A stretch of 64,000 nt of DNA from JABCPE02 sp963530295 (GCA_963530295.1 CAUSCF010000009.1:5746-69745), one strand, 5' to 3'. Positions 14,811-23,572 are shown, counted from the first letter of the stretch. Notes: generated by a model not told the origin, from the letters alone. A program made the numbers and translations.

Positions 14811-15191
14811 ATGGATGAATTTTTGACAAAACTTTTTTTGAAATATCAGGATTTTCCTAGTTTTTTGGATTGTGCTCCCATTACTTCCGTCCATGATTTA
14901 GGCACGATGGGGGAAACGCTGTTAAACTTGGCGGTTAATTCTCAGTCTAAGGAAGATGTTATTTTGCTGATAAAAAACGGAGCAAATGTAAATAAGCAGG
15001 GAGAACTGAATTTTACTCCTATCCAAAACGCCTATATTCATGGGAATCTTGATATCATTGAAATTCTTTTAGAAAATGGCGCTGAAATAAGTGTGAAAAA
15101 TGACTTTGGGTATGATGCAAGACACTATGCCACAGAAGAATACCACGATAAGAGTAAATCCAAAGAGATAATAAGTCTGCTAAAAAGATAA
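14811..15191 (+). CDS. Ankyrin-repeat protein
   Basis: 126 residues with about three ankyrin repeats: GETLLNLAVNSQSKEDVILL then IKNGANVNKQG, then FTPIQNAYIHGNLDIIEILLENGAEI, then a degenerate YDARHYA. No signal peptide. Single small ankyrin proteins are common among immunity proteins, and this one overlaps the next small gene by one base (TAATG), so they form a pair. Its role is not shown by sequence. Confidence 0.8.
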   Translation: MDEFLTKLFLKYQDFPSFLDCAPITSVHDLGTMGETLLNLAVNSQSKEDVILLIKNGANVNKQGELNFTPIQNAYIHGNLDIIEILLENGAEISVKNDFGYDARHYATEEYHDKSKSKEIISLLKR

Positions 15192-15511
15192 TGAACAACC
15201 ATATAGAAGATTTAAGAAAGAAACTAAACGAGCATCATTGGGAGGTTTCAGAGGAGCTGGAAGGAAACGAGCTGGATATATCAGGATATTGGGTGATCAA
15301 TCAGCTGTATGAACCGAATAAATCGCTTACTTTGGGTTTTGAAGGAATGGATGATTTGAAAGTTTTACCAATGGAAAAGAGTTATGCTTGTTTTGTGTCT
15401 GAAAAGCCCTCTATATCACTATATTTTTCCAAAAATAATCCTAAAATGTGGAAAAAGAATTTGGAGGAGTTTGTTTTGAATTTAAATTCCGTTATTTTTG
15501 ACAAAATTTAA
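15191..15511 (+). CDS. Unknown small protein coupled to the ankyrin gene
   Basis: 106 residues, no recognised family. Features are NEHHWEVSEELEGNELDISGYWVI and SISLYFSKNNPKMWKKNLEEFV, suggesting an alpha-beta protein of the size of SUKH/Imm-type immunity proteins. Translational coupling to the ankyrin gene and a gap of only three bases to ansA suggest it lies at the seam between accessory and conserved genes. Confidence 0.6.
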   Translation: MNNHIEDLRKKLNEHHWEVSEELEGNELDISGYWVINQLYEPNKSLTLGFEGMDDLKVLPMEKSYACFVSEKPSISLYFSKNNPKMWKKNLEEFVLNLNSVIFDKI

Positions 15512-15514
15512 CCC

Positions 15515-16534
15515 ATGAAAAGAAAAGTTCTGATTATCTACACAGGCGGCACCATCGGGATGGAAAAAGATTACAATACAGGTAGTCTCAAACCCTTTGA
15601 TTTTGATTTGATTTTTGACAAATTACCTGAAATCAAGTTACTGGACTGTGATACATATATTCATTCGTTTTCGCCGCCACTAGACAGCTCAGACATCGGA
15701 CCTGAAAAATGGAGAGCGATAGCAGAAGTGATAGAGGCGAATTACGAAAAATACGATGGATTTCTTATTCTGCACGGCACAGATACGATGGCTTATACCT
15801 CTTCGGCGCTGAGTTTTATGCTGAAAGGACTGCGCAAACCAGTAATTTTGACAGGTTCTCAGTTGCCGATAGGAGACCTGCGAACAGATGCCAAAGAAAA
15901 CCTGCTGACAAGCCTTTATTATGCGAGTTTGTATAAAGAAAATGAGGCAGTTATTCAGGAAGTGGCTTTGTATTTTGAGCATCAGCTCCTGCGCGGAAAT
16001 AGAAGTATAAAATACAGTTCGGAAAACTTTGATGCCTTCCAAAGTCCTAATTATCCTATTTTGGGGAAGTCTGGCGTGTTTTTAAACATTAAAGAAAGTT
16101 ATCTCTTCCGCCCTCATCAGGATGAAAAGTTTTCTGTGGATTATCATCTGAGTACCAGTGTGCATTTGTGCAGGATTTTCCCAGGGATGGATTTGGAATA
16201 TTTACTAAAAATAGATGCTGTAAAGGTTTTGATTATCCAAGTTTTCGGCTCGGGAACGATTTTCGGAGATGCCAAAACGCTGGAAATTTTGCAGAAAATA
16301 CGCAGCAAGAATATAGATATCGTGGTAATAAGCCAATGTCCATCAGGCGGCGTGAGTTTAGGAAAGTATGAAAACAGTAATGTTTTTTCTAAAATCAATG
16401 CTATCAGCGGTGGAGATATCACCATAGAAAGCGCTTTGACAAAGGCGATGCATCTGATAGACAATCCTAAATATACAGGAAGTTTTTCCCAGCAGTTTTC
16501 TAAAAATTTAAGAGGGGAGATGTCTTGTAATTAA
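15515..16534 (+). CDS. ansA: Type I (cytoplasmic) L-asparaginase
   Basis: 339 residues. Catalytic triad motifs are present: IIYTGGTIG (Thr10/Thr13 region) and ILHGTDTMAYT (His87-Gly-Thr-Asp90). TGSQLPIGDLRTDAKENL follows, with its Arg-Thr-Asp. No signal peptide, so it is the cytoplasmic type that hydrolyses asparagine to aspartate and ammonia. Length is normal. It directly follows the small accessory gene and may be read from its promoter. A tRNA follows 30 bases downstream. Confidence 0.93.
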   Translation: MKRKVLIIYTGGTIGMEKDYNTGSLKPFDFDLIFDKLPEIKLLDCDTYIHSFSPPLDSSDIGPEKWRAIAEVIEANYEKYDGFLILHGTDTMAYTSSALSFMLKGLRKPVILTGSQLPIGDLRTDAKENLLTSLYYASLYKENEAVIQEVALYFEHQLLRGNRSIKYSSENFDAFQSPNYPILGKSGVFLNIKESYLFRPHQDEKFSVDYHLSTSVHLCRIFPGMDLEYLLKIDAVKVLIIQVFGSGTIFGDAKTLEILQKIRSKNIDIVVISQCPSGGVSLGKYENSNVFSKINAISGGDITIESALTKAMHLIDNPKYTGSFSQQFSKNLRGEMSCN

Positions 16535-16545
16535 AAATTATTTTA

Positions 16546-16553
16546 TACATTTG
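16546..16553 (+). promoter_or_regulatory. -7 box TACATTTG of the tRNA-Ser promoter
   Basis: TACATTTG fits TAnnTTTG and lies 11 bases before the tRNA 5' end, a good distance for tRNA transcription in Bacteroidota. Confidence 0.65.
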
Positions 16554-16563
16554 CAAAATTAAT

Positions 16564-16650
16564 AGAAAGGTGCTCGAGTGGTTGAAGAGGCCACCCTGGA
16601 AAGGTGGTATACGGGTAACCGTATCGAGGGTTCGAATCCCTTCCTTTCTG
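16564..16650 (+). tRNA. tRNA-Ser (anticodon GGA)
   Basis: Acceptor arms AGAAAGG (16564-16570) and CCTTTCT (16643-16649) pair, with discriminator G. The anticodon stem CCACC/GGTGG encloses CTGGAAA, giving anticodon GGA at 16598-16600. A long variable arm (TACGGGTAACCGTA) marks it as a class II serine tRNA, and the T loop has GGTTCGAATCC. CCA is not encoded. No attachment-site duplication of its 3' end is seen nearby. Confidence 0.95.
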
Positions 16651-16653
16651 CAT

Positions 16654-16690
16654 AGGTAAGGTATTATAAATCAATATCTTACCTTTTTTT
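16654..16690 (+). terminator. Intrinsic terminator of tRNA-Ser
   Basis: AGGTAAG (16654-16660) pairs with CTTACCT (16678-16684), followed by a run of T. Confidence 0.75.
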
Positions 16691-16839
16691 ATTGGGTGGT
16701 TTTTATCGTTTATTTATCATTAGAATACTATTTGTAAAATGGGTATAAAATAGGAAAAAGTTCAAATAAAATTCAAATGAAAAATAGAAGAAAACCAACA
16801 AAGAATATTTATTTAATGATGATTTGATTTTTTTTGTGA

Positions 16840-16847
16840 TATATTTG
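16840..16847 (+). promoter_or_regulatory. -7 box TATATTTG of menG-porT
   Basis: TATATTTG matches TAnnTTTG, 37 bases before the ATG of menG. A TTTG occurs at 16823-16826, somewhat closer than the usual 17-20-base spacing. Confidence 0.6.
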
Positions 16848-16883
16848 CTGCTGAATATATTTTGAAAAGTATATTGTTTTTAA

Positions 16884-17621
16884 ATGTCTGAAAATCAATC
16901 GAACTTAAATACTAAAGTAGATAATTCTGCCTCAAATAAAACTTTGAGAGTGGAAAATATGTTCGATAGAATAGCTCCAAAATATGATTTCTTTAATCGC
17001 TTGTTTTCGCTTAGAATAGACCTTTTGTGGCGGAAAAACCTAGTGAACTGGATGCAGAGCGATGACCCGAAACAAATTCTGGATGTTGCTACAGGAACAA
17101 GCGAGCTGGCAATAGCGCTTTGGAAAAAATTCAGAGTGAAAATAACCGCTGTGGATTTGTCCCAAGAAATGCTCAATTTGGCTGATAAGAAAATCAAACA
17201 GCTGGGAGCTGAGTACGAAATAACCATTCAGAAAGCAAATGCAGAAAATTTACCTTTTGAAAGTAATAAATTTGATGCTGTGAGCGTTGGATTTGGTGTA
17301 AGGAATTTTGAAAACTTAGAAAAAGGTCTAAGTGAGCTGAGGCGAGTGGTCAAGGAAAATGGGAATGTCTATATTTTAGAATTCTCAAAAATGGAGGGAG
17401 TTTTGTCGCCTTTATATAATTTTTATTTTAGGAAAGTGCTTCCATTTTTAGCAAAGATGATTTCTGGTGAAAAGGAGGCGTATGCCTATTTGCCGGATTC
17501 TGTGCAGAATTTTCCTTGTGGAGAGAGAATGAAAAATATTTTATTAGATTTGGGGTTTTCAAAAGTGGAGTATAAAAAATTAAGTTTAGGAATTGTAACA
17601 ATTTATAAAGCAAAAAAATAA
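16884..17621 (+). CDS. menG: Demethylmenaquinone methyltransferase (UbiE/MenG)
   Basis: 245 residues. The N-terminal NMFDRIAPKYDFFNRLFS is the UbiE family signature. It is followed by the SAM-binding ILDVATGTSELAI, DLSQEMLNLA and FDAVSVGFGVRNFEN. It methylates demethylmenaquinone in the last step of menaquinone synthesis, the quinone used by Bacteroidota. Normal length. It is one base from the next gene, porT; this pairing is conserved in flavobacteria as far as I know. Confidence 0.93.
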   Translation: MSENQSNLNTKVDNSASNKTLRVENMFDRIAPKYDFFNRLFSLRIDLLWRKNLVNWMQSDDPKQILDVATGTSELAIALWKKFRVKITAVDLSQEMLNLADKKIKQLGAEYEITIQKANAENLPFESNKFDAVSVGFGVRNFENLEKGLSELRRVVKENGNVYILEFSKMEGVLSPLYNFYFRKVLPFLAKMISGEKEAYAYLPDSVQNFPCGERMKNILLDLGFSKVEYKKLSLGIVTIYKAKK

Positions 17622-17622
17622 G

Positions 17623-18363
17623 ATGAAAAAATTGTTTGGAATATTATCATTGTTTGGACTTTTTTCAATGTCGGACGCACAGTCGCTCTTTAATATCAGG
17701 GACAGACCAGACAGGCTGGAGTGGATAGATGTGGATAAATACAGCTATGGTTTTTATCTGAATGCCAATAGTTTTGATTACAAAGTAAAACTAGCGAATG
17801 GATTTTCAGAGCAAAACAGCCCTATGATAGTGAGAAATTCTGTGGGATTTGGGGCTGGACTTATAGGAAGAATGAAACTAAATGATTATCTGGATATTAG
17901 GCTGGAACCAGGGATTCAGTTCGTGGAGAGGGAGCTTACTTTTAAAAATGCAGCAGTTTTAGCAGTGAATCCTGCTGATAGGGATTTATACACTTTGAGA
18001 AAGGTGAAATCTACCTATGTAGATGTTCCTGTAATGCTGGAACTCCACGGGAATCGATGGTTTAACTCTCGTCCTTATGCAGCGGGAGGGGTGAATTGGC
18101 TGGTGAATTTACAATCTAATGAAAAAAGTGTGAATGACAATCTGCAAGGGACTTTTAGAACGAGAACGAATAATTTTGCATGGTCTGCGGAGATAGGAAT
18201 ACAGTTTTATTTTTCTAAATTTAAACTTACTCCCGCGATACGAGGAACATTCTTAATAAACAACGAACTGGTGCAGGATAATGCCACAACGCCTAATTAC
18301 TGGGCAGGAACGATGTCTTCCTTAAAAACAAATGCACTGATGTTTGTTCTAAAATTTGAATAA
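17623..18363 (+). CDS. porT: PorT-like outer-membrane component of type IX secretion
   Basis: 246 residues with a signal peptide (MKKLFGILSLFGLFSMSDAQ). It forms a short beta-barrel with alternating strands and C-terminal SLKTNALMFVLKFE, typical of PorT/SprT. Family members are needed for type IX secretion and gliding in Bacteroidota. The position directly after menG supports the call. A hairpin terminator follows at 18371. Confidence 0.8.
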   Translation: MKKLFGILSLFGLFSMSDAQSLFNIRDRPDRLEWIDVDKYSYGFYLNANSFDYKVKLANGFSEQNSPMIVRNSVGFGAGLIGRMKLNDYLDIRLEPGIQFVERELTFKNAAVLAVNPADRDLYTLRKVKSTYVDVPVMLELHGNRWFNSRPYAAGGVNWLVNLQSNEKSVNDNLQGTFRTRTNNFAWSAEIGIQFYFSKFKLTPAIRGTFLINNELVQDNATTPNYWAGTMSSLKTNALMFVLKFE

Positions 18364-18370
18364 AAAGAGA

Positions 18371-18397
18371 GCCATAGACGAAAGTTTATGGTTTTTT
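18371..18397 (+). terminator. Intrinsic terminator after porT
   Basis: CCATAGAC (18372-18379) pairs with GTTTATGG (18384-18391) around GAAA, then T6. Confidence 0.75.
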
Positions 18398-18431
18398 AAT
18401 TTAAAATTTAGTAAAAATCCAAAAAAAATTG

Positions 18432-18439
18432 TAATTTTG
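18432..18439 (+). promoter_or_regulatory. -7 box TAATTTTG of the zapA operon
   Basis: TAATTTTG fits TAnnTTTG, 30 bases before the ATG at 18469. It probably drives the coiled-coil gene, zapA and perhaps the RNA behind them. Confidence 0.55.
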
Positions 18440-18468
18440 CGTATTAAGGTTAGAACAAACTTCTGGAG

Positions 18469-18771
18469 ATGTCAGTAGATTTAGATAAAAATTTTTCTGT
18501 ATTAAGAGATAAAATTCTAAAAATCAATAAGGATTATAAAGAATTATCAAAAGAATATGAGGATTTGCAGAAAAAATATGATTTGCTGAAAGGAAAATAT
18601 GAAAAGGAGCAGAGAGAAAATCAGGAGTTGAAGGAGGAACAAAAAAAGATAAAATTGATTTCAGCAATTTCTGGTAATCCAGACCATAATAGATTGATGA
18701 AAAATCACATCAATAAACTGATTAAGGAAATTGATGCATGTATAGCTTATCTTAGAAATACAGGAATGTAA
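18469..18771 (+). CDS. Small coiled-coil protein upstream of zapA
   Basis: 100 residues. Residues 8-65 form an almost uninterrupted heptad coiled coil rich in Lys and Glu (YKELSKEYEDLQKKYDLLKG). A short C-terminal segment, NRLMKNHINKLIKEIDACIAYL, is conserved-looking. It overlaps zapA by one base (TAATG). By analogy with ZapB next to ZapA it may help organise the FtsZ ring, but I cannot show homology. Confidence 0.75.
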   Translation: MSVDLDKNFSVLRDKILKINKDYKELSKEYEDLQKKYDLLKGKYEKEQRENQELKEEQKKIKLISAISGNPDHNRLMKNHINKLIKEIDACIAYLRNTGM

Positions 18772-19070
18772 TGGCTCAGCAGGAAATAAGAATAAACATA
18801 GCAGGGAGGTATTATGCGATGTATATCACCCCAGAGCAGGAGGAAGTGGTGCGTAGAATAGGGAAAAATATAGAGATGACGATAAAGGAGATGGAGAATA
18901 ACTATGCTACCAAAGACAAACAGGATGCTCTCGCGATGACTGCTCTTAGGCTTATGATAAATACAGAGTTTAATTTACAGAAAAAAGATAGAGAGCTGAA
19001 AGAAGCTGATGAAAAGCTGAAAGAAGTAATAAATTTTTTGGAGGAACTAGAAGAGGATAACAAAGAATAA
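18771..19070 (+). CDS. zapA: Cell division protein ZapA
   Basis: 99 residues. The N-terminal I.I.GR.Y.M...PE(Q)E..VR pattern (RINIAGRYYAMYITPEQEEV) is the ZapA globular head. A C-terminal coiled coil (LQKKDRELKEADEKLKEVI) is the dimer/tetramer stalk. ZapA bundles FtsZ filaments at mid-cell. It is followed by a probable 6S RNA and rny, the usual order in Bacteroidota and parallel to zapA-ssrS in enterobacteria. Confidence 0.88.
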   Translation: MAQQEIRINIAGRYYAMYITPEQEEVVRRIGKNIEMTIKEMENNYATKDKQDALAMTALRLMINTEFNLQKKDRELKEADEKLKEVINFLEELEEDNKE

Positions 19071-19105
19071 TAAATGAAGCCTGCAATAATTCTAACTTTA
19101 TTTAG

Positions 19106-19218
19106 GTAAACTCAACGCTAAACAATTACCGAGTAAAGGTCTGCTCAATGGCGCGCCGTCATCTTGTCGGATTACAGAGAGTAGAAATAAACTCAAATCG
19201 TGTTGATAGGGAGTTTAC
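19106..19218 (+). ncRNA. ssrS: Probable 6S RNA
   Basis: Between zapA and rny lies a gene-free 218 bases. GTAAACTC (19106-19113) pairs with GAGTTTAC (19211-19218), closing a long rod. CAAC and GTTG extend the stem, and a large internal bulge lies around the GC-rich GGCGCGCC. Position after zapA and the closed-rod shape with a central bubble suggest 6S RNA, which sequesters RNA polymerase in stationary phase. Exact ends are not fixed. Confidence 0.5.
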
Positions 19219-19226
19219 TCTAACAT

Positions 19227-19254
19227 CACAAATGGATTATTGTGGGTTTTTTTG
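19227..19254 (+). terminator. Intrinsic terminator after the 6S RNA candidate
   Basis: CACAA (19227-19231) pairs with TTGTG (19240-19244), then GG and T7. Confidence 0.6.
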
Positions 19255-19288
19255 TAAAAATATTGGAAAGAAAAATAATAAATAGATA

Positions 19289-20851
19289 ATGGAGATAATT
19301 TATATTATAATAGGTCTTGTAGTGGGAGCTTTGGGAGGTATTCTTTATTCAAGGAAAGCCACAAATTCCAAAGCAAATTTCATTATAAAAGATGCTAAAC
19401 AAAACGCAGAGAATATTATTCAGAATGCCAATGTACAGGCGGAATCTATAAAGAAAGAGAGAATAGTTCAGGCAAAAGAAAAGTTTTTGGAACTAAAAAC
19501 AGAGCATGATGCTAATATCCAAGCTCGTGAGAAAAAAATGCAGGAAATAGAGAAAAGAGCGAAGGATAAAGAAAGTAAACTAAATGATGAACTCAGTAAA
19601 GTTTCTAGACTTGAAAAGGATTTAGAAAAGCAACAGGCTGAATATCAACGAAAATCAGAAATCATTGATAAAAAACAAGCCGAGCTTAATGAAGCCATTT
19701 CTCAAAAAGTAGAAATGCTGGAAAAAATATCTAATTATTCTGCAGAAGAAGCCAAAAAAGAATTGGTAGAATCTCTAAAAGCAGAAGCAAAAACTAGAGC
19801 CCAGGCCTATGTTCAGAACATAATGGAAGAGGCTCAGATGAATGCGAAAAATGAAGCAAGAAAAATCGTTATTCAGACCATTCAGAGAATCGGGACAGAG
19901 CAGGCGATTGAGAATTCAGTTTCAGTATTTAATATAGAATCTGATGAGGTTAAAGGAAGAATTATCGGTAGAGAAGGACGAAATATCCGTGCATTGGAAT
20001 CCGCTACAGGAGTAGAAATTATAGTAGATGATACGCCAGAGGCTATTTTGCTTTCGTGTTTTGACCCTGTAAGGAGAGAGATTGCGCGCCTTTCGCTTCA
20101 TAGACTTGTTACCGATGGTAGAATTCACCCTGCAAGAATAGAAGAAGTTGTAGAAAAAACCCGCAAACAGATAGAAGAGGAAATCATAGAGGTAGGTAAG
20201 AGAACGATAATAGATTTGGGTATTCATGGGCTTCATCCAGAACTTGTGAAAATAGTAGGTAGAATGAAATACCGTTCTTCCTATGGGCAAAACCTGTTAC
20301 AGCACTCAAGAGAGGTAGCAAATATAGCTGCTACTATGGCTGCAGAGCTGGGATTAAATGTGAAATTAGCTAAAAGAGCAGGACTATTGCACGATATAGG
20401 AAAAGTTCCAGAGGAAGAATCTGAGTTGCCACACGCGCTTTTAGGAATGCAGTGGGCAGAGAAATTTGGAGAAAATCCGGAGGTTGTCAATGCTATCGGT
20501 GCACACCACGATGAGATAGAAATGACTTCTTTATTATCTCCAATCGTTCAAGTAGCGGATGCTATCTCAGGAGCAAGACCAGGAGCGAGAAGACAAGTTC
20601 TAGAATCATATATCCAGAGATTGAAAGATTTAGAAGCAGCAGCATTAAGCTTTGATGGTGTTTCTAATGCGTTTGCAATACAGGCAGGTAGGGAACTGAG
20701 AGTAATGGTAGAGAGCAGCAAGGTAAATGATGAAAGAGCTCATCAGCTTTCGTATGATATTTCAGAGAAAATACAAAACGAACTAACTTACCCAGGACAA
20801 GTAAAAGTAACGGTAATCCGTGAAACGAGAGCAGTAAATATAGCAAGATAA
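19289..20851 (+). CDS. rny: Ribonuclease Y
   Basis: 520 residues in the family layout. There is an N-terminal membrane helix (IIYIIIGLVVGALGGILYS), then a coiled coil to about residue 200. A KH domain follows (VKGRIIGREGRNIRALE), then an HD domain with LLHDIGKVPEEE (His-Asp near 368) and GAHHDEIEM. It starts mRNA decay as a membrane-bound endonuclease. Full length, with a strong terminator behind it. Confidence 0.95.
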   Translation: MEIIYIIIGLVVGALGGILYSRKATNSKANFIIKDAKQNAENIIQNANVQAESIKKERIVQAKEKFLELKTEHDANIQAREKKMQEIEKRAKDKESKLNDELSKVSRLEKDLEKQQAEYQRKSEIIDKKQAELNEAISQKVEMLEKISNYSAEEAKKELVESLKAEAKTRAQAYVQNIMEEAQMNAKNEARKIVIQTIQRIGTEQAIENSVSVFNIESDEVKGRIIGREGRNIRALESATGVEIIVDDTPEAILLSCFDPVRREIARLSLHRLVTDGRIHPARIEEVVEKTRKQIEEEIIEVGKRTIIDLGIHGLHPELVKIVGRMKYRSSYGQNLLQHSREVANIAATMAAELGLNVKLAKRAGLLHDIGKVPEEESELPHALLGMQWAEKFGENPEVVNAIGAHHDEIEMTSLLSPIVQVADAISGARPGARRQVLESYIQRLKDLEAAALSFDGVSNAFAIQAGRELRVMVESSKVNDERAHQLSYDISEKIQNELTYPGQVKVTVIRETRAVNIAR

Positions 20852-20856
20852 TTTTT

Positions 20857-20885
20857 AAAGCCTTCCTTTTTGGAAGGCTTTTTTG
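20857..20885 (+). terminator. Intrinsic terminator after rny
   Basis: AAGCCTTCC (20858-20866) pairs with GGAAGGCTT (20872-20880), then T-rich sequence. Confidence 0.85.
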
Positions 20886-21158
20886 TAACTTTGTAAGGGA
20901 TAAAATTCTTGATGAAAAGAAGTAGTTTGTAAATGAAATTAATCCTTTAATAAAAAATATATTATATCAAATGTATTTTTTCTCTCTGATAAATCAATAA
21001 TTATTTAATTTATTATTGTATATTTGCTAACAATTTTAAGTAAGGCTATTTATTTTTTGTAATTTTTATGCTATAAAATTTATAAATCCTTATTTATATG
21101 AATAGGGTAGGTGTTCTATCCTTTAGGAATTTTACGATAAACTAAAAAAATCACAATT
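20886..21158 (+). other. Gene-free region with two -7 boxes and a long leader
   Basis: No convincing reading frame. TAACTTTG at 20886-20893 and TATATTTG at 21019-21026 both fit TAnnTTTG. The second would give a leader of roughly 125 bases before the FabH-like gene, containing AT-rich sequence and a small ATAGGG/CTATCC-type fold near 21103-21122. Nothing more specific is recognised. Confidence 0.4.
21019..21026 (+). promoter_or_regulatory. -7 box TATATTTG of the FabH-like gene
   Basis: Matches TAnnTTTG; no strong -33 box. It implies an unusually long leader of about 125 bases. Confidence 0.5.
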
Positions 21159-22226
21159 ATGCCAAATACTATAATCATAGGTTCAGGGTCTTATATTCCA
21201 GAAAGAGTAATTGATGGAAATTATTTTTTAGATGCTGTGTTCTATGATGAAAATGGAAAAATTATAGACAAACCTAATGAGGAAATTGTCAAAAAATTTG
21301 TAGAAATCACTGAAATTGAACGCCGTAGGTATGTGAATGATGATGAAAACAATTCTGATATTGCGACAAAAGCCTCTGAAGTAGCTATCCAAGATGCAGG
21401 AATAGACCGAGAAACCCTAGATTACATTATCTGTGCGAGTAATTTTGGAGAAATCAATGTAGATGGGATAAGTAGTTTTATGCCTTCTATGTCTGCAAGA
21501 ATAAAGCATAAACTTGGCATAAAGAACAGAAAATGTGTAAATTATGATATGATTTTTGGCTGCCCTGGCTGGGTAGAATCTATGATTTTGGCGGATTCTC
21601 TCATAAAGGCAGGAAAAGCCAAAACTATTCTAGTGGTAGGTTCTGAAACACCGAGCCGAGCATTAGACCCATATGACAGAAATAGAATGATTTTTGCGGA
21701 TGGCGCAGGTGCTGTGGTTGTAAAAGCAACAGATGATGAAACTGTGGGAATGATTTCTTCGGCGACTATTTGTGATAATCAGGAAGAAATTACTTATTTG
21801 GATATGGATTGTTCTCTTAACAGAGACCATGATCCTAAGAAGAAATACATCAGAATGGCAGGAAGAAAAATTTATGAATATGTTTTGACTAATGTTCCTC
21901 CTGCGATTAAAGAAACTATCGATGCTGCGGGAATTGGTATAGATGATGTAGAAAAAATTCTAATCCACCAAGCTAATGCTAAAATGGACTACGCAATTAT
22001 CCCAAGACTTTACAAGCTCTATGGCAAGACTGAATATGACCATAACATCACTCCTATGATTATTCAAGAAATGGGAAACACTTCTGTGGCGAGTATTCCT
22101 ACGATGTATGACCTCATTACAAAAGGTAAAATGCAGGGACACAGCATGAAAAAAGGAGACTATATAGTGATGTGTTCTGTGGGTGCAGGGATGAATATCA
22201 ATGCATTCGTTTACAAAATGCCTTAA
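21159..22226 (+). CDS. 3-oxoacyl-ACP synthase III family (FabH-like)
   Basis: 355 residues with a thiolase fold. The triad is visible: Cys135 in FGCPGW, His270 in LIHQANAK, Asn307 in MGNTSVAS. It condenses an acyl starter with malonyl-ACP or a related acceptor. The sequence differs from housekeeping FabH: it has a longer N-terminal part (FLDAVFYDENGKIIDKP) and GCPGW in place of the usual AACAG-type loop. It may therefore act in a specialised lipid pathway. It stands alone with its own promoter, so the pathway is not apparent. Confidence 0.8.
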   Translation: MPNTIIIGSGSYIPERVIDGNYFLDAVFYDENGKIIDKPNEEIVKKFVEITEIERRRYVNDDENNSDIATKASEVAIQDAGIDRETLDYIICASNFGEINVDGISSFMPSMSARIKHKLGIKNRKCVNYDMIFGCPGWVESMILADSLIKAGKAKTILVVGSETPSRALDPYDRNRMIFADGAGAVVVKATDDETVGMISSATICDNQEEITYLDMDCSLNRDHDPKKKYIRMAGRKIYEYVLTNVPPAIKETIDAAGIGIDDVEKILIHQANAKMDYAIIPRLYKLYGKTEYDHNITPMIIQEMGNTSVASIPTMYDLITKGKMQGHSMKKGDYIVMCSVGAGMNINAFVYKMP

Positions 22227-22326
22227 CAATTGAATACTTTTTTCATACAAAAACCATAAAAACCACATCAGCATAAATCTATGCTGGTGTGTTCTTTTGA
22301 ATAATACTTATAATTTTTTTCAACCT

Positions 22327-23520
22327 ATGCAAAAACAATTTTTATTTCTCTTCGGAATTTTTTTAGTTTTAGAAATATATGTTTATCAAGGAGTTAAGAG
22401 TTTGACTCAGAATCCTTTTATTAGAGGAGGATATATCATGGTTAATGCCCTTATTTATGCGGTTATTTTCTATTTTGCTGTTATCAGACCAGACTCTTCC
22501 AAAGTTCCTTTCATGATGAATATTGTAATGATATTCATTGTCCCAAAACTGGTTATGGTTCTTTTTCTTTTGGTGGATGATATTCTTCGGTTTGGGAAGT
22601 ATTTGGTTCAGACTTTTTCTGCCAAAGGGAGCCACTATCCAGAGAGGAGAAAATTCCTTGGCTTGATGGCTTTGGGTGGCACTGTACTGCTTTCTCTTGC
22701 TGTGGTGGATGGCATTATTTTCGGGAAATATCGCCATATTTTAAGAAAAGTAAAATTAAAATTTAAAAACCTTCCCAAAAGTTTCAAAGGCTATAGAATT
22801 GTCCAAATTTCCGATGTTCATAGTGGGAGTTTTTCTAGCCCTTACAAGCTGCAGCACGCTATAGATTTAATCAATGAGCAAAAACCTGATTTAGTGCTTT
22901 TTACAGGAGATATGGTGAATAGTTATGCTGATGAGTTTAAGCCTTTTATCTCTTTATTTTCTCAAATCAAGGCTAAAGATGGGAAGTTTTCCGTTTTGGG
23001 AAATCACGATTATGGATTTTATGGGCAATGGAATACAAGCGAAGAACAAAAACAAAATGTTCCGAAACTAATTGATTATCAAAAACAAGCAGGTTTTGAA
23101 ATGCTCCGAAATGAGCATAGAGTTTTTGAAAGAAATGGCGAAAAAATCTATCTTTTAGGGGTGGAAAACTGGGGAGAACCGCCTTTCCCTCAGTTTGGTG
23201 ACTTGGATAAGGCTGTAAAAGGCGTTCCTATGGATGCTGTGAAAGTACTGATGTCGCATGACCCTACGCATTTTGATGCAGTGGTAAAGACTCATCCCTC
23301 TGATATTCAGCTGACTTTGTCTGGGCATACGCATGGAATGCAGTTTGGTCTTGATTTGAAAAATGTGAAATGGTCGCCAGTGCAGTATCGCTATAAGAGA
23401 TGGATAGATTTATACGAAAGTATGGGAAAATATCTCTATGTAAACAGAGGTTTTGGGGTTATTGGTTTTCATGGAAGAGTTGGGATTTATCCAGAAATTA
23501 CTTTGATAGAATTAGATTAA
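22327..23520 (+). CDS. Membrane-anchored metallophosphoesterase
   Basis: 397 residues from the ATG at 22327 (an upstream TTG at 22297 is less likely). Four N-terminal membrane helices (to about residue 145) precede a calcineurin-type domain. Its motifs are ISDVHSG, LFTGDMVN, GNHDYGF, and SGHTHGMQF, covering all metal ligands. Such YkuE/YaeI-like proteins hydrolyse phosphodiesters, possibly of lipids, at the membrane surface. Substrate unknown. It converges on speA with a shared terminator. Confidence 0.88.
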   Translation: MQKQFLFLFGIFLVLEIYVYQGVKSLTQNPFIRGGYIMVNALIYAVIFYFAVIRPDSSKVPFMMNIVMIFIVPKLVMVLFLLVDDILRFGKYLVQTFSAKGSHYPERRKFLGLMALGGTVLLSLAVVDGIIFGKYRHILRKVKLKFKNLPKSFKGYRIVQISDVHSGSFSSPYKLQHAIDLINEQKPDLVLFTGDMVNSYADEFKPFISLFSQIKAKDGKFSVLGNHDYGFYGQWNTSEEQKQNVPKLIDYQKQAGFEMLRNEHRVFERNGEKIYLLGVENWGEPPFPQFGDLDKAVKGVPMDAVKVLMSHDPTHFDAVVKTHPSDIQLTLSGHTHGMQFGLDLKNVKWSPVQYRYKRWIDLYESMGKYLYVNRGFGVIGFHGRVGIYPEITLIELD

Positions 23521-23537
23521 TCTTTTAAATATAAAAA

Positions 23538-23567
23538 GAAAAACCTCCAAATTTTGGAGGTTTTTTG
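23538..23567. terminator. Bidirectional terminator between the phosphoesterase gene and speA
   Basis: AACCTCCAAA pairs with TTTGGAGGTT, flanked by A-run upstream and T-run downstream, so it can work for both converging genes. Confidence 0.85.
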
Positions 23568-23572
23568 TGTTT

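Noticed and set aside
20886..21018. Small gene or RNA in the gap before the FabH-like gene
   Set aside because: Only an isolated -7-like box and AT-rich sequence, no reading frame or stable fold convincing enough to name.
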